From positions 124,001 to 188,000 of the forward strand of contig NZ_CP165727.1 of assembly GCF_041200175.1 (NCBI RefSeq): a stretch of 64,000 bases of DNA, written 5' to 3'. Positions 18,118 to 27,368 of the stretch are shown piece by piece. The DNA comes from Streptomyces sp. R33. Lineage in GTDB: Bacteria; Actinomycetota; Actinomycetes; Streptomycetales; Streptomycetaceae. A model generated the notes under the pieces. That model did no database searches. It was not told the DNA's origin and saw nothing but the letters and a program-made list of their open reading frames with translations. The translations under genes were made by a program, and so were the position numbers. Positions within the stretch are counted from its first letter, which is position 1. Each line of letters begins with the position of its first letter.

Positions 18118-18330
18118 CTCTACACCGATGGCGCTGGGCAGGATGCCGTGCCGTTTGTGTTTTCCCGAGTAGTACGGGGTGTCGGCGGCGATCCGGTCGA
18201 TCGGCAGCAGGGTGCCGTCCAGGATCACGAACGCCTTTCTCCGGGCGGTCTTCACCGCCTCGTCCAGGCCCGGCGCGAGAGCAGCCTGGGCGAGGAAGTC
18301 GATGATCTCTTCCCGCTGGCCGCCTGCGTG
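18118..18330 (-). pseudogene. IS5-type transposase remnant
   Basis: The minus strand reads DFLAQAALAPGLDEAVKTAR, RKAFVILDGTLLPIDRIAAD, TPYYSGKHKRHGI. AFVILDGTLLPIDRI...PYYSGKHKRHG is the first-Asp region of a common Streptomyces IS5-group transposase. Both ends are missing. Confidence 0.75.
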
Positions 18331-18484
18331 TTGCCCATCGTGTGCCGGAAGTGCCGCGAGCCGGTGAGGACGTTGAACTCGGCCTCCTCGGCGGAGGGGA
18401 TGTTGACGATCAGGTGAGGCCCTTGAGCTGGCCGGCAGCCTTCTTGATCTGCTTGCGGATCGGGGCGAGCGCCTCGGACCGGGG

Positions 18485-18946
18485 CTGGCCGCTGGTCATC
18501 GTGCTCGACAACCCTGGCGGCCGGCCGATCCCGTTCGACTCCCCGCACCTGATCCTTTCCGCCATGTACGGCAACCTCACCCTTCTGGCTCCGGTCTTGG
18601 CAGACGGGGTGCTGGGCGACTTCCGCGACGTCGCGGGCCGCAACGGCACCCTGCGCAACGACCACCCGTACGTCAGCGCCGTAGCTGTCGTACGCCGTAA
18701 GGACCACGCGGCGCAGTGGGCGGGAGCCTGGTTCGACGAGAACCGGGCGCGGTTCGGTGAAGAGGCCCAGGCGATGGTGGCCGCATTCGCCGAGGCGAGC
18801 CAGGGCGCGCCGGAAGGGGACGATCTCTTCCTGGAAATCTTCGAGACGCTCAGCACTGAGGCCGTCCCGCTGCCTCGCGAGGTGTTCAACGGCCCTCGGG
18901 ACCGCCGGTGGATCCCCAACACCGATCGGACCGCGCTCATCCCATG
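18485..18946 (+). pseudogene. Hypothetical protein, 5'-truncated
   Basis: This plus-strand frame carries protein-like sequence without a natural start: PLVIVLDNPGGRPIPFDSPH, LILSAMYGNLTLLAPVL, RNDHPYVSAVAVVRRKD, DDLFLEIFETLSTEAVPLPR, EVFNGPRDRRWIP, stop. It looks like the C-terminal two thirds of a conserved actinobacterial hypothetical protein. The upstream 150 bases belong to a different fragment next to the IS5 remnant, so the 5' end was lost. Confidence 0.5.
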
Positions 18947-19004
18947 ACTGTCTAGGCGGCGCGGTCACAGGGCGCCGTCGTGGGATCGGCCTGGCGGCGA
19001 CTGG

Positions 19005-19442
19005 CTACGCCACGGGGGCGGTGAGCCTTCCCGCGCGAATCGCGTCGAGCAGCGCGCCCTTGACCTGGGGCGGCATCAGGTTCAGTGCCTCGATGGCCTC
19101 AGCGGTGAGCGGGACCGCCTCGAGCAGGTACTCGCCGCGGTCGTCGCGCGCGAACTCCGGGCCAGTGCGGTCGTCGAAGTTCCATACGACGATCTGGGCG
19201 AGGTAGAAGTGCTCGATCTCGCCCTTGTCGTTCTCCAGCTGGCAGAAGGGGTGCAGGGTGACGGCTTCGCCGGCGATCTCCTCGCGGACCTCCCGAAGCA
19301 GTGCGGCTTCCAGGTCGGCGTCCTCGGGCTCGACGCCGCCGCCGACGAGGACCTGGTACGGGGGGATGCCGGGGCGGATGCGGTTGATGACGAGCATGGT
19401 GCCGTCGGTGGTGAGCAGGATGGCGCGGACGCGCTCCTTCAT
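19005..19442 (-). CDS. NUDIX hydrolase
   Basis: The 145-residue protein starts at MKERVRAILLTTDGTMLVIN. The Nudix box (pattern Gx5Ex7REUxEExGU) is GGVEPEDADLEAALLREVRE followed by E; the metal-binding REVREE is intact but the final glycine region reads EIAGEA. Members hydrolyse nucleoside diphosphates linked to another group; the substrate cannot be predicted. GAGAAG lies upstream of the ATG. Intact, monocistronic, followed upstream by an SDR remnant. Confidence 0.85.
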   Translation of the reverse strand: MKERVRAILLTTDGTMLVINRIRPGIPPYQVLVGGGVEPEDADLEAALLREVREEIAGEAVTLHPFCQLENDKGEIEHFYLAQIVVWNFDDRTGPEFARDDRGEYLLEAVPLTAEAIEALNLMPPQVKGALLDAIRAGRLTAPVA

Positions 19443-19469
19443 GGGCTTCTCCCTGGTGGTCGTGGTGGG

Positions 19470-19584
19470 TCAGTGGGGCATCCAGCCGCCGTCGATGGTC
19501 AACGACTGGGCGGTGATGAGTGATGCGTTGGGGTTGGCGAGGAAGGTGATGGCGGCGGCGACGTCCTCGGGCTGGCCGCGGCGG
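19470..19584 (-). pseudogene. SDR oxidoreductase, C-terminal remnant
   Basis: The minus strand reads RRGQPEDVAAAITFLANPNA, SLITAQSLTIDGGWMPH, stop: the standard C-terminus of short-chain dehydrogenases (PEDVAAAIxFL, T/SLxIDGG). The Rossmann fold and catalytic residues are missing. It is joined directly to the 5' part of an unrelated P-loop gene. Confidence 0.75.
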
Positions 19585-19747
19585 GGACGCACTGGCGGGC
19601 GATCTGGTCCTCGGGCCTGGCGCGGCGGGCGGAGAGGTCGTTCTCGGCGGGGAAGCGGCAGCCCGGTCTCCTCCGCACGTGACGGGCCAGCGTCGTCTTC
19701 CCGGCACCGGGCGGCCCAGTCACGACGATCAAGATCGGGGAGGTCAT
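19585..19747 (-). pseudogene. P-loop kinase-like protein, N-terminal remnant
   Basis: From the ATG at 19747 the minus strand reads MTSPILIVVTGPPGAGKTTL, ARHVRR, with a perfect Walker A (GPPGAGKT). After about 50 residues it runs into the SDR remnant. The original enzyme would be an AAA-type kinase or resistance phosphotransferase. The two remnants form a deletion junction. Confidence 0.65.
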
Positions 19748-19886
19748 GCGCCCAGTGTCCCAGCGCCCCCCGGCACTAGGCATACAGACTTCGGGCCCAG
19801 TCTGCCGAAAGGCGCGGCACGAGCACACGATCTCACCCATCATCGTCTCCTGCCCTGCCGCCCTCCCCTGCCTGAGGAGTATCCGT

Positions 19887-20297
19887 ATGCACCGGCACGC
19901 CGCCCTGCGCACCCTGGCCACAGCCGCCGCCCTCACCCTTGCCAGCGCCTGCCACCCCGACGCCAGCACCGCCACGCCCTCGACCAGTCCCACCCCCACC
20001 CCCTCACCCACGTACAGCGGTCCCGCCTGGGACGCCTACCAGGCCGGCCAGGCCTTCGGCCGCGCCAACCAGGACACCGCCCGGATACCCGCCAGCGACG
20101 CCGCCCAGAACCCCGACGGCACCGCGTTCGGAGCCGTAGCCGCGGACCAAAAGAACGCGAGCCGGTGGTGCAGCAGCCATCTCCCCAAAGACCTCGGCGC
20201 CACCCACCGCAGCTACCTCAAGGCCCTCGTGGGAGGATGCATGGACGGCGTCCTCCCCGACTACCTCTCCCCCAAGAACCCATCGCTGTACTTCTGA
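19887..20297 (+). CDS. Lipoprotein of unknown function
   Basis: The 136-residue protein starts at MHRHAALRTLATAAALTLAS, with GAGGAG 7 bases upstream. The lipobox is LASAC (Cys22). Next comes a Ser/Thr/Pro linker (TATPSTSPTPTPSPTYSG) and a folded part with two cysteines (RWCSSHLPKDLGATHRSYL; VGGCMDGVLPDYL) that could form a disulfide. Repeated AYQAGQAFGRAN gives a small helical module like those of other secreted Streptomyces proteins. Anchored outside the membrane. Gene intact. Confidence 0.8.
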   Translation: MHRHAALRTLATAAALTLASACHPDASTATPSTSPTPTPSPTYSGPAWDAYQAGQAFGRANQDTARIPASDAAQNPDGTAFGAVAADQKNASRWCSSHLPKDLGATHRSYLKALVGGCMDGVLPDYLSPKNPSLYF

Positions 20298-20311
20298 AAG
20301 CTGCCAAGTGC

Positions 20312-20756
20312 CCGCCCAAGCCCGCCCCTCCTGGGTGCAGAGCACCAGCGGCTCGCCGGGAAACTCGTTGGCGAACCAGCCGAGCGCCGCCGTGCATGCC
20401 TCAAGGGCGTACCCACGTCCCCATGCCTCCGGCAGGAGCATGTAGCTGAGCTCGGCCTCGCCGGCATCAGCATGGACGTGCCCAGGACGCTCAGCGTCCC
20501 GCCGGTCGAGCGTGACGATGCCGATCATCGCCCCGTCGTGATCGAGCACGAACACGCCGGGGCGCCGCCCGGGTACTTCGGGCACTGCATTCTCAAGCTC
20601 AGCACGTGGTCGGGGGCCACCGAGGTACGTCCGCACCTCTGACGAGGCGAACAGGTCGATGAACGCCGCACGGTCCCGGGCCACAGACGCGTGGAGCAGG
20701 AGCCGCTCGGTCCGCAACGGGGCGGGCGGCCAGACAACGGGCCCAAGCTCAGCCAT
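20312..20756 (-). pseudogene. GNAT acetyltransferase, 3'-truncated
   Basis: Starting at MAELGPVVWPPAPLRTERLL the protein has the RimJ/RimL order: LRTERLLLHASVARDRAAFI, GVFVLDHDGAMIGIVTLDRR, AELSYMLLPEAWGRGYALEA, FANEFPGEPLVLCTQ. The AWGRGYA acetyl-CoA loop is intact. The last helix and strand are missing, and the reading frame continues into the antisense of the neighbouring lipoprotein gene. Inactive unless the tail is dispensable. Confidence 0.65.
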
Positions 20757-22040
20757 GACGGCCAACCTACCCGACACCCCCTGGCGGGATCCTCAGGCCC
20801 CGACATCACGCCTTCAACCTCAGTAACCAAGGACATCCGTCGGGCTGCAGGCAAAATGCGGTTCCCAACCGGCTCGCGCCGCACCTACCCCTTCCCCGCG
20901 CACCAGGCCGTGTCCGTCTACGGCGTCAGCTCGTCGCGAAGGCGCAGGTGGTCGGTCTACGCCGCGAAGCGGTGTCTGTTCTGCGCCGGCCGCATGCGAG
21001 GCCTCGAAGCGCGTGTGTCGTGTTGCGGTGCAGCCTTCGAACAGGCCATCCGGCAGGCCGCGGTCGCCGTCACAGACGGGCTCCTTGCCCATGACGGCGG
21101 CGGTCGGGTCGCCGACGGTAGGGCTGCGGGTGCCGGACGCCAGCGGACGGATAAGCGAGTGCTGTCGGCCCGGCTGCGTGACGGCAACGTGTGACGGCGG
21201 CCGATGCCCGGCCGACAGCACCTCGAGGGAGGACGCCACCCACTCGGCTGGCGGGTTCCTCGCCTAGCCCCATCCCACCCGATCCGCCCGCGATGCACAC
21301 CCACGACCCGCCCCACACCTCCAGCAACCACCCGCACAGACCCTGATGCCGCGCGCCGCGGGCCGGCGCGGCGAGTACAGGACGGGAAGGCCTGCCCGTA
21401 CGGGGACAGGCGAAGACCCGGCCGGGGCGCTGCATCAATGCGCGGCCGCCCCCCGGTACGGCAGAACGGGCGGCCCGCACCAGAGGAGCCGCGTGCCCGT
21501 ACGCCGGACCCTGGTCCGTTGGGTGGTTGGGCGGCCCGGTGCTACTGCCGCCAGAGCGCTCTGGTCACCGGGCCTCGCCCGCGCACGCCCTATCGACGCG
21601 GACTGCGCCCGACCATAGCCGCGGCAAGTCGGCGCCCGGTATCACAAGCACAGCGTTCGGCGTCGTGGGTGACATGTGGCGGCGATGGTTGACGCCTGAC
21701 GCTGACACCGGCCGCTCCCCGCCGCGGCTCTCCCCCTTCTCGGAACCCCGCACCGTCCACCGGAAAGGAGCCCGGATAGGGTCCGGTCCCATCAGGACGC
21801 GCTGTGCCAGCAGCATTCTGGCCGTCCATGCGCGGCTTGGCGCAGCGGCCGGCGGCGGACCCGGTGGGGGTGTCGGTGCGGGGGTTTGCGGGCTGTTCCA
21901 GTCCCGGCGGGGCTGTGTGAAGCCCTGATGCATGGCGCTCGACGAGCGCTCTGCTCTATTCGGCCTCACACTTTGGAGTGCTCTCAAGTCTCCCCAGCGA
22001 GCGTCCAGGCAGATAGTCCGCACTCCCTTCGGGAGGCACC
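20757..22040. other. No confident gene
   Basis: About 1.3 kb without a supported gene. Open frames on both strands lack ribosome sites and recognisable motifs. It holds the second copy of the repeat seen at 571-631. Confidence 0.45.
21525..21589. repeat. Imperfect direct repeat, copy 2, with stem-loop
   Basis: GGGCGGCCCG, ACTGCC, CCAGA and CACCGGGCCTCGCCCG recur in the same order and orientation as at 571-631, with one insertion (GCGCTCT) between. Both copies are in gene-free DNA. Confidence 0.45.
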
Positions 22041-22205
22041 GTGGTCTTGATAGCCGTGTGTGTACCCGTGTTCATGATGCTTTTCATGCTCGGGATGGAT
22101 GTGTTCGAGAACTTCATGTCTCAACCGCCCGCGGAGGACACCGACCGGCGGCAACCATCCGCTGCTGGGGAGCCAGGACGTCCGGTGGAGGAAGGGCTGA
22201 AATGA
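22041..22205 (+). CDS. Small membrane protein
   Basis: A 54-codon gene starting with GTG, preceded by GGGAGG at proper distance. It reads MVLIAVCVPVFMMLFMLGMD, VFENFMSQPPAEDTDRRQPS and ends EEGLK. One transmembrane helix is followed by a short charged tail, like the small one-helix proteins common next to Streptomyces morphological or signalling genes. Function unknown. It is too short and GTG-started to be found by simple ORF scans. Confidence 0.6.
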   Translation: MVLIAVCVPVFMMLFMLGMDVFENFMSQPPAEDTDRRQPSAAGEPGRPVEEGLK

Positions 22206-22284
22206 GCCCTCGGCAGATCAGAGGCGCGCTGGGACTCCTCGTCCCGCTTCCGGTGCGGGAACCGTAGCGGCTCAGGCGCCGGGT

Positions 22285-23012
22285 CATGAGGGTCCCCGAG
22301 GGACGCCGCGACCACCGCCGCGTTCCTCCGCACGAGGGTGTACCGGCCGGAGAGCTTGGTGTGGCTGGAGGGCTACCAGGCCCTGCTGCGGTGAAGGGCC
22401 GAGAACGACATCACCGGCCTCTACGCCGTGCCTTACGACACGGAGAGCGAGGTCGGCATCACCAAGGCGTTCACCCTCGGCCGGTGGGTGCACCAGCAGC
22501 GCAAGGCCCTGCGCGCCGGGGAGCTGGAGGAGCGACGCAAGGAGCTGCTGGACGCGCCGGAAACCGGGATGGTCTGGGAGCCGAGCGAGGAGGCGTTGGG
22601 AGGCCAAGCTCGCCGCACTCTGGTGATACCGGAGGGCCACCGGTCACCTGGCACCTCGCCGGGACGCGATGTGGGGCGAGGACGACGGGATGGTGCCCAT
22701 CGGCATGTACATGGCCAACCTCCGCCGCAAGGACCCCAAGAACGGACTCGGGAAGAACGAGGACACCGCGACCACCCGGGCCGCGCAGCTCGCCGGCGAT
22801 CGACAAGGACCGGAACTGCCCCTGGCCCCTGGACTGGCAACGCCACTACCGCATCCTGGCGGACCTGGTCGACACCGACGGCGTCCTGCCTACATGGCAC
22901 CCGGCGTCCTCATGGACGGCGACGACATCGGAAAGTGGCTCCAGCAACAGAAGCAGCTGGCCCCGCCTGCCCGCACTGCCGGCCCGACGCCGCCCTCCGC
23001 ATGCTGGAGTGA
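22285..23012 (+). pseudogene. Helicase-associated domain protein, remnant with frameshifts
   Basis: The plus strand reads RTRVYRPESLVWLEGYQALL, then DITGLYAVPYDTESEVGITK, FTLGRWVHQQRKALRAGELE, RRKELLDAPETGMVWEP, and in shifted frames GMYMANLRRKDPKNGLGK, CPWPLDWQRHYRILADLVD and DGDDIGKWLQQQK. These are helicase-associated (HA) repeats found C-terminal to DEAD/DEAH helicases of Streptomyces arms and plasmids. In-frame stops and several shifts show decay; no helicase core is present. Confidence 0.7.
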
Positions 23013-23169
23013 GCGGACCACGGCACGGTGAAGGGGATGAGCCCCCGCTCCACGCGTGATCGTCTATCCGCCGGACGCCCAAGGCGCCGCGTCCGCTGCG
23101 ACGGCATCCTCGGCCGCGCCCAGGCCGAGGGCCGACATAGCCGCTGGGGCGCATGGGCCGATCTTCCGA

Positions 23170-23349
23170 TCAGCGTCGGCATTCCTCCGGGGGATCCTCC
23201 TCGGGCCGCAGACCCAGCATGTCCAGCAGAGCACTGAGGTCCGCAGGACCGATGGCCCTGGATGCAAGCACGCGGCGGGCAGCAGCGCGGTCCACGGCCC
23301 CCGCCCGCGCCAGCAGCGCCGGCTCATCACAACCGAATGGATCCTTCAT
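23170..23349 (-). CDS. Small hypothetical protein
   Basis: A 59-codon frame from MKDPFGCDEPALLARAGAVD, with GGTGGG just upstream: helical, alanine-rich, ending LRPEEDPPEECRR. It has the composition of a real protein (low Arg runs, acidic tail), but I recognise no family. Confidence 0.35.
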   Translation of the reverse strand: MKDPFGCDEPALLARAGAVDRAAARRVLASRAIGPADLSALLDMLGLRPEEDPPEECRR

Positions 23350-23567
23350 CCCACCGATGCCACCACTGCCGTGGCACTTCCGCACCCGCCACTGCTCCAC
23401 GCGCCGCTGGCCGCACATCGGCCCTCTCCCGGGCGGATGACCCGATCGGGCGCCGCGGGCACCCGCCCCTGGCGTGACTCAGGTGTGCAGGCGGCCGTCG
23501 ATGCCGTTCCTGGCTGTCGGCGTGCTCCTCGTCATCGCCGACGTAGTCGTCCAACACGAAAGTCACC

Positions 23568-23942
23568 TCAACGCACACACCCGGCATATTTCTTCCAGGC
23601 CGCCAGGTAGCCCTGTCGGTAGCCCTGTTGATAATCACTCCTGATTTTACCCAGGAAACGTGGGTACTTTTGGCAGCCGTACGGTTCGGCGTCCGCCCGC
23701 CCCCGGGCATATCCCTCTCGATATCCCCGCCAGTAATCTTGCGTGACATGCATCCGGTCGTCATATTTTTTGATACCGGGCGGGGGTGGGGGCGTAGGGT
23801 CCGTGACTGAGGACACGGCGTTTGTGGGCGACGACACAGTCGCGGCCACGGATGCAACGGGCAATAGCACCAGCGAGGAAAGAATTGACGGAACAAGGAA
23901 GGCGAAATATCGCTTGAGGTGTTGCTCTTCACCGCTTTGCAT
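23568..23942 (-). CDS. Secreted protein with YxxGY repeats
   Basis: The 124-residue protein starts at MQSGEEQHLKRYFAFLVPSI and has a signal peptide (LVPSILSSLVLLPVASVA). The mature part is a Thr/Pro linker followed by a tyrosine/glycine pattern: QDYWRGYREGYARGRADAEP, then SDYQQGYRQGYLAAWKKYAG, i.e. two YxxGYxxG blocks around a Cys. Similar blocks occur in small exported actinobacterial proteins. Its DNA is visibly less GC-rich than the neighbours, suggesting separate origin. Function unknown. Confidence 0.6.
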   Translation of the reverse strand: MQSGEEQHLKRYFAFLVPSILSSLVLLPVASVAATVSSPTNAVSSVTDPTPPPPPGIKKYDDRMHVTQDYWRGYREGYARGRADAEPYGCQKYPRFLGKIRSDYQQGYRQGYLAAWKKYAGCVR

Positions 23943-24110
23943 GGCCACCGCCATCGGTGATGTCGTCCCGCGAACGGGAGGCGAAGGTCTTCGCCTAAGC
24001 TGTTTGGCCTACAACCAGTCGAACGCCACATGGCGTCGATGGCAAATCGGCCCATGGCTTCGTAGGCGATGACGAAAAGCGTTTGATGTTCCGTTCTCCC
24101 GTAGGCCACC

Positions 24111-25037
24111 ACTCACCCGGCCGCCGCGACCGGCCCCGGCGCCGAACCCAGGCACGTCCTCCACCGTGACGTCCAGGCGCAGCCGCTTGAACCTCATTGG
24201 GTGGCGGAGGACGCCGCCCCGGTCGACGGCGCGGTCTGCGTTGACCTCCGCGACGAGATCCGGGCGGACCAGCACGACATCCAGGACGTCACGGCTCCCC
24301 ACGTCGTCGAGGTGAACCGCACACCCTTCCACAGGTGCCCGGGGCCGGTGGGGGCAGATGCTCGCCCACCTGTCGGGCTGCTCCGGGCGCAGCGGGACGG
24401 TCCGGCCGACCGCGCGCAGGCGGCCGGCCGGGTCGTGGCGGCCGAGGATCAGGAGCTGCGGGCGGGTGAGGGTGATGGCGCCGATGATGGCTTTGGTGGT
24501 GTCGCGGCGGCGGACCTTGGTCCAGCCGCGTACGGAGGGCTGTAGGGCTGGTTCATGCCCTTGGCCACGACGCCTTCGACTCCGGACACATCCGTCCAGG
24601 ACTCCAGCCATTCGCGCGTTATGGCCGGGTCGGTGGTCATCGGGACGAGGGTCCACGGGGCCGACAAACCGTGCCCGGTGAACAGGTCCTCGAGGCGTGC
24701 GCGGCGCTCCCGGTACGGGCGTGCCAGGAGCTCTACCCGGTCCATCTGCAAGACGTCGAATGCCACGAAGTAGGCCGGCCACCGTCCGGCCAGGCCCGGG
24801 GCGCTGCGGGCGCGGGCGGCCGCGGCGCTGCAACCCCTCGAAGGAGAGCCGGCCTGCCTCGGCGTCCCAGACCAGAAGTTCGCCATCGAGGACCAGGCCG
24901 CCGGGCAGCTGCCCGGCGGCGGCCACCAGATCCGGGAACCGGTCCTGAATCAGAGCCCCCCGCCGGGTCTGCAACACCACCCGCCCGCCCGGGGCGGCCG
25001 GCGTGAAGAGGATCGTCCGGTGGCCGTCGAACTTCTG
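24111..25037 (-). pseudogene. ATP-dependent DNA ligase, truncated and frameshifted
   Basis: Minus-strand frames read KFDGHRTILFTP (nucleotidyl-lysine motif KxDG, directly after an in-frame TAA), VVLQTRRGALIQDRFPDLVA, GGLVLDGELLVWDAEAGRLS, then shifted WPAYFVAFDVLQMDRVELLA, GVEGVVAKGMNQPYSP, shifted RGWTKVRRRDTTKAIIGAIT and shifted SREVLDVVLV-like SRDVLDVVLVRPDLVAEVNA. This is the adenylation and OB part of a LigC/LigD-type ligase. The N-terminus before the catalytic Lys is missing and at least three frameshifts occur. Confidence 0.75.
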
Positions 25038-25077
25038 TTATGCGCTGTTGGACAGTTCGAATCTGCGGCTCTCGCGG

Positions 25078-26025
25078 CTACGCGTCCGTGGTGCCCCGTG
25101 CCGCCGGGTCGAGGGAGTCGATGTCCTCCATGAAGCTCAGCATCCGGGTGTTGACCAGGTCGGGGTGGTCGATCTGCGGGCCGTGGCCGGTCGCGGCGAC
25201 GATCTCGGCGCGGGCGCCGGGGATCAGGCGCGGTACGCGTTCCAGCTGCCGCTTGGGGTGTACGAGCAGGCTGCGCTTGCCCATGATCAGGTAGAACGGC
25301 GTCCGGATGGAGCCCAGTTCCGTGTCCGACAGCGGCAGTGGCGCGGGGCGGCGGATCTTGAAGGCCTTCACGCTGGCCTGGATCCACGTACGCAGCTCGG
25401 GAACGATGATCACCGGCTGCTCCAGCCATTTGGCGAGGCGGGGGCGCCACGCCTTGGGGGCGTATGTGGCGAAGAGGCTGGCGAAGATCCACACGAAGAA
25501 GCGCAGGCCGACCTTCTCCAGACCGCCCGGGTCGAGGGCGGTGACGGAGGCGAGCCGCCCGGGCCGATGGTGGGCCTGGTTGATGACCAGCCAGCCGCCG
25601 TACGAGGAGCCGACCAGGTGGACCTTGTCGAGGCCCAGTGCATCGAGGGCCTCGTCCATCCACTGCGCCGCGCGCTCGGGCTGCCACATGGGCTCGCGCT
25701 GGACGCTGCGGCCGGGGTCGCCGGGAGTGTCGAGGGCGTAGACGGGGCGCTCGGCGCTCAGCGCGCGGGTGTTGGGGTACCACTGGGCGGAGCAGCCTCC
25801 CGAACCGTGTATGAGGACCACGGGTGTGCGTGAGTCGGCTGCCGGGTCGGCGGGGCCGTAGCGGTAGACGTGGGTGGTGCCGAAGCTCGTCTCGACGTCC
25901 GTCTCGGAGCAAGCGGGCGCTCCCTTCGCGTAGAGGACGTCGCAGGTGGCGAAGTACCGGTCGCGCAGTTCGTCGCTCACGTAGTGGCCGATGTCGCGGC
26001 GCACTCGGGTCGTGTTCTCGGGCAC
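25078..26025 (-). CDS. Alpha/beta hydrolase
   Basis: The 315-residue protein starts at GTG (MPENTTRVRRDIGHYVSDEL), with GGAGG upstream. Alpha/beta-hydrolase landmarks: oxyanion region PVVLIHGSGGCSAQW, ALDTPGDPGRS, nucleophile elbow HLVGSSYGGW (GxSxG), acid near FYLIMGKRSLLVHP and the catalytic histidine at ATGHGPQIDHP. Substrate unknown. It is transcribed divergently from a TetR regulator with a palindromic operator between them, so it is probably the regulated target. Confidence 0.85.
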   Translation of the reverse strand: MPENTTRVRRDIGHYVSDELRDRYFATCDVLYAKGAPACSETDVETSFGTTHVYRYGPADPAADSRTPVVLIHGSGGCSAQWYPNTRALSAERPVYALDTPGDPGRSVQREPMWQPERAAQWMDEALDALGLDKVHLVGSSYGGWLVINQAHHRPGRLASVTALDPGGLEKVGLRFFVWIFASLFATYAPKAWRPRLAKWLEQPVIIVPELRTWIQASVKAFKIRRPAPLPLSDTELGSIRTPFYLIMGKRSLLVHPKRQLERVPRLIPGARAEIVAATGHGPQIDHPDLVNTRMLSFMEDIDSLDPAARGTTDA

Positions 26026-26063
26026 GGGGCACCTCCGGGAAGATCGGTTCTTCGTGATACGAA

Positions 26064-26092
26064 CGTACCATATTGTTGGTACGGCGGTACCA
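26064..26092. promoter_or_regulatory. TetR-type operator in a divergent promoter region
   Basis: CGTACCA (26064-26070) and TGGTACG (26077-26083) form a perfect 7-bp inverted repeat with a 6-base spacer; GGTAC recurs in GGCGGTACC directly after it. It lies between the divergent starts of the hydrolase (26025) and TetR gene (26166), where a TetR dimer would control both. Confidence 0.6.
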
Positions 26093-26165
26093 TGAAGATG
26101 TTCGGACCGAGCCGGACTGCGAGCCCCTGAGCCACCCACCCCACCCACGGCCGGAGACAGCACTG

Positions 26166-26822
26166 ATGCCAAAGCGCGTGGACCACGAGGAACGGCGCAC
26201 GCAGATCGCCGAAGCGCTCATCCAAGTCGCGGGGCGGCGAGGGCTGCACGCCGTCGGCATGCGCGACGTGGCCGCCGAGGCCGGTGTATCCCTCCGGCTC
26301 GTGCAGTACTACTTCGAGACCAAAGAGAAGCTGCTCTTCTACGGACTGCAGCACCTGACCGACCGCTTCACCGCCCGCGTGGGCGCCCGACTGGCCGCCG
26401 CCGGCCCGGACCCGGGCCCGCGCGCCACGATCGAGGCGCTGCTGCTGGCATCCCTGCCGACCGACCAGGAGAGCCGGACCTTCCACCTCCTGTACAGCTC
26501 CTACTCGATCCTGTCCGTAACCGACGGAGCACTCGCCGCCCAACCCTTCATCGACAACCCCGACGCGGCCGAGAACGCCCTCACCAGCCTGATCGAAGGA
26601 GCCCAGGCGGCAGGCCTGGCCGATCCCGGCACCGACGCACGCACCGAGGCCATCAGCCTGCTCGCCATGACCGCGACCATGGGCACCAGCATCCTCGTCG
26701 CCCAACGGACACCAGAGTCAGCCATCGCCGTACTCCGCCACCACCTCGACCGCATCTTCACCGCCAGCGGCCACACCACCCCGAACGCCGGACAACGGAC
26801 AGCCGCCCATACCTGTCCATAA
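26166..26822 (+). CDS. TetR family transcriptional regulator
   Basis: The 218-residue protein starts at MPKRVDHEERRTQIAEALIQ. The N-terminal helix-turn-helix is AGRRGLHAVGMRDVAAEAGV, SLRLVQYYFETKEKLLFYGL, as in the BetI/TetR_C_6 group. The helical C-terminal ligand domain follows, with SSYSILSVTDGALAAQPFID. It is divergent from the hydrolase and probably represses it and itself via the operator at 26064-26092. The inducer is unknown. Confidence 0.85.
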   Translation: MPKRVDHEERRTQIAEALIQVAGRRGLHAVGMRDVAAEAGVSLRLVQYYFETKEKLLFYGLQHLTDRFTARVGARLAAAGPDPGPRATIEALLLASLPTDQESRTFHLLYSSYSILSVTDGALAAQPFIDNPDAAENALTSLIEGAQAAGLADPGTDARTEAISLLAMTATMGTSILVAQRTPESAIAVLRHHLDRIFTASGHTTPNAGQRTAAHTCP

Positions 26823-26934
26823 CTTCTGCTCCGCCGCGAAGCCGCTCGCCAGGAACGCCGGAGCCGGGGACGTACTCGGCGGCCTGAGCGAGCATCGGCT
26901 CGAAGGGCGGGGTGAGAACCACTCGGGGATGGCC

Positions 26935-27091
26935 TCCTTACGACAGCGGCGACGCCAAGGTCGATCTGACGATGGCGTACGCCGGGATCCGGAAGAACTT
27001 CGAACGCGCCGGATTCACCCACGCCGCCGACACCACCACCTCGATGCTGGCCGGTCATCCGCGGATCCTGATGCGGCTCGACCTGCGCTGA
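26935..27091 (+). pseudogene. GNAT acetyltransferase, C-terminal remnant
   Basis: The plus strand ends YDSGDAKVDLTMAYAGIRKN, FERAGFTHAADT, GHPRILMRLDLR, stop. AGIRKxFExAGF and H-R-I-LMRLDL are the last helix and strand of an acetyltransferase. No upstream part is preserved. Confidence 0.55.
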
Positions 27092-27368
27092 CGGCCTGCC
27101 CCGTCCCGGGCTCCGGCGGGACCGCCGGTGCCGCGTCGACCACCGGGAAGCCCTCACCCGCCCGCAGCAACTTCAGCTCAGCCATGACCCGGCCCAGACC
27201 GCAGCTGTCCCGGGCAGTCACCTCCTGGTCCTGCACGGCACCAGCCTGCAGTGGTGCAGCGACGGCATACGCTCCAGCGAGGCAAGGTCAATCACATTCC
27301 TCGAAGAGCGGCCACCGCGCCCAGCGGAGGCGCCGACGGCGGCAGTCACGGCGGCGCGGCGTCCGGGG

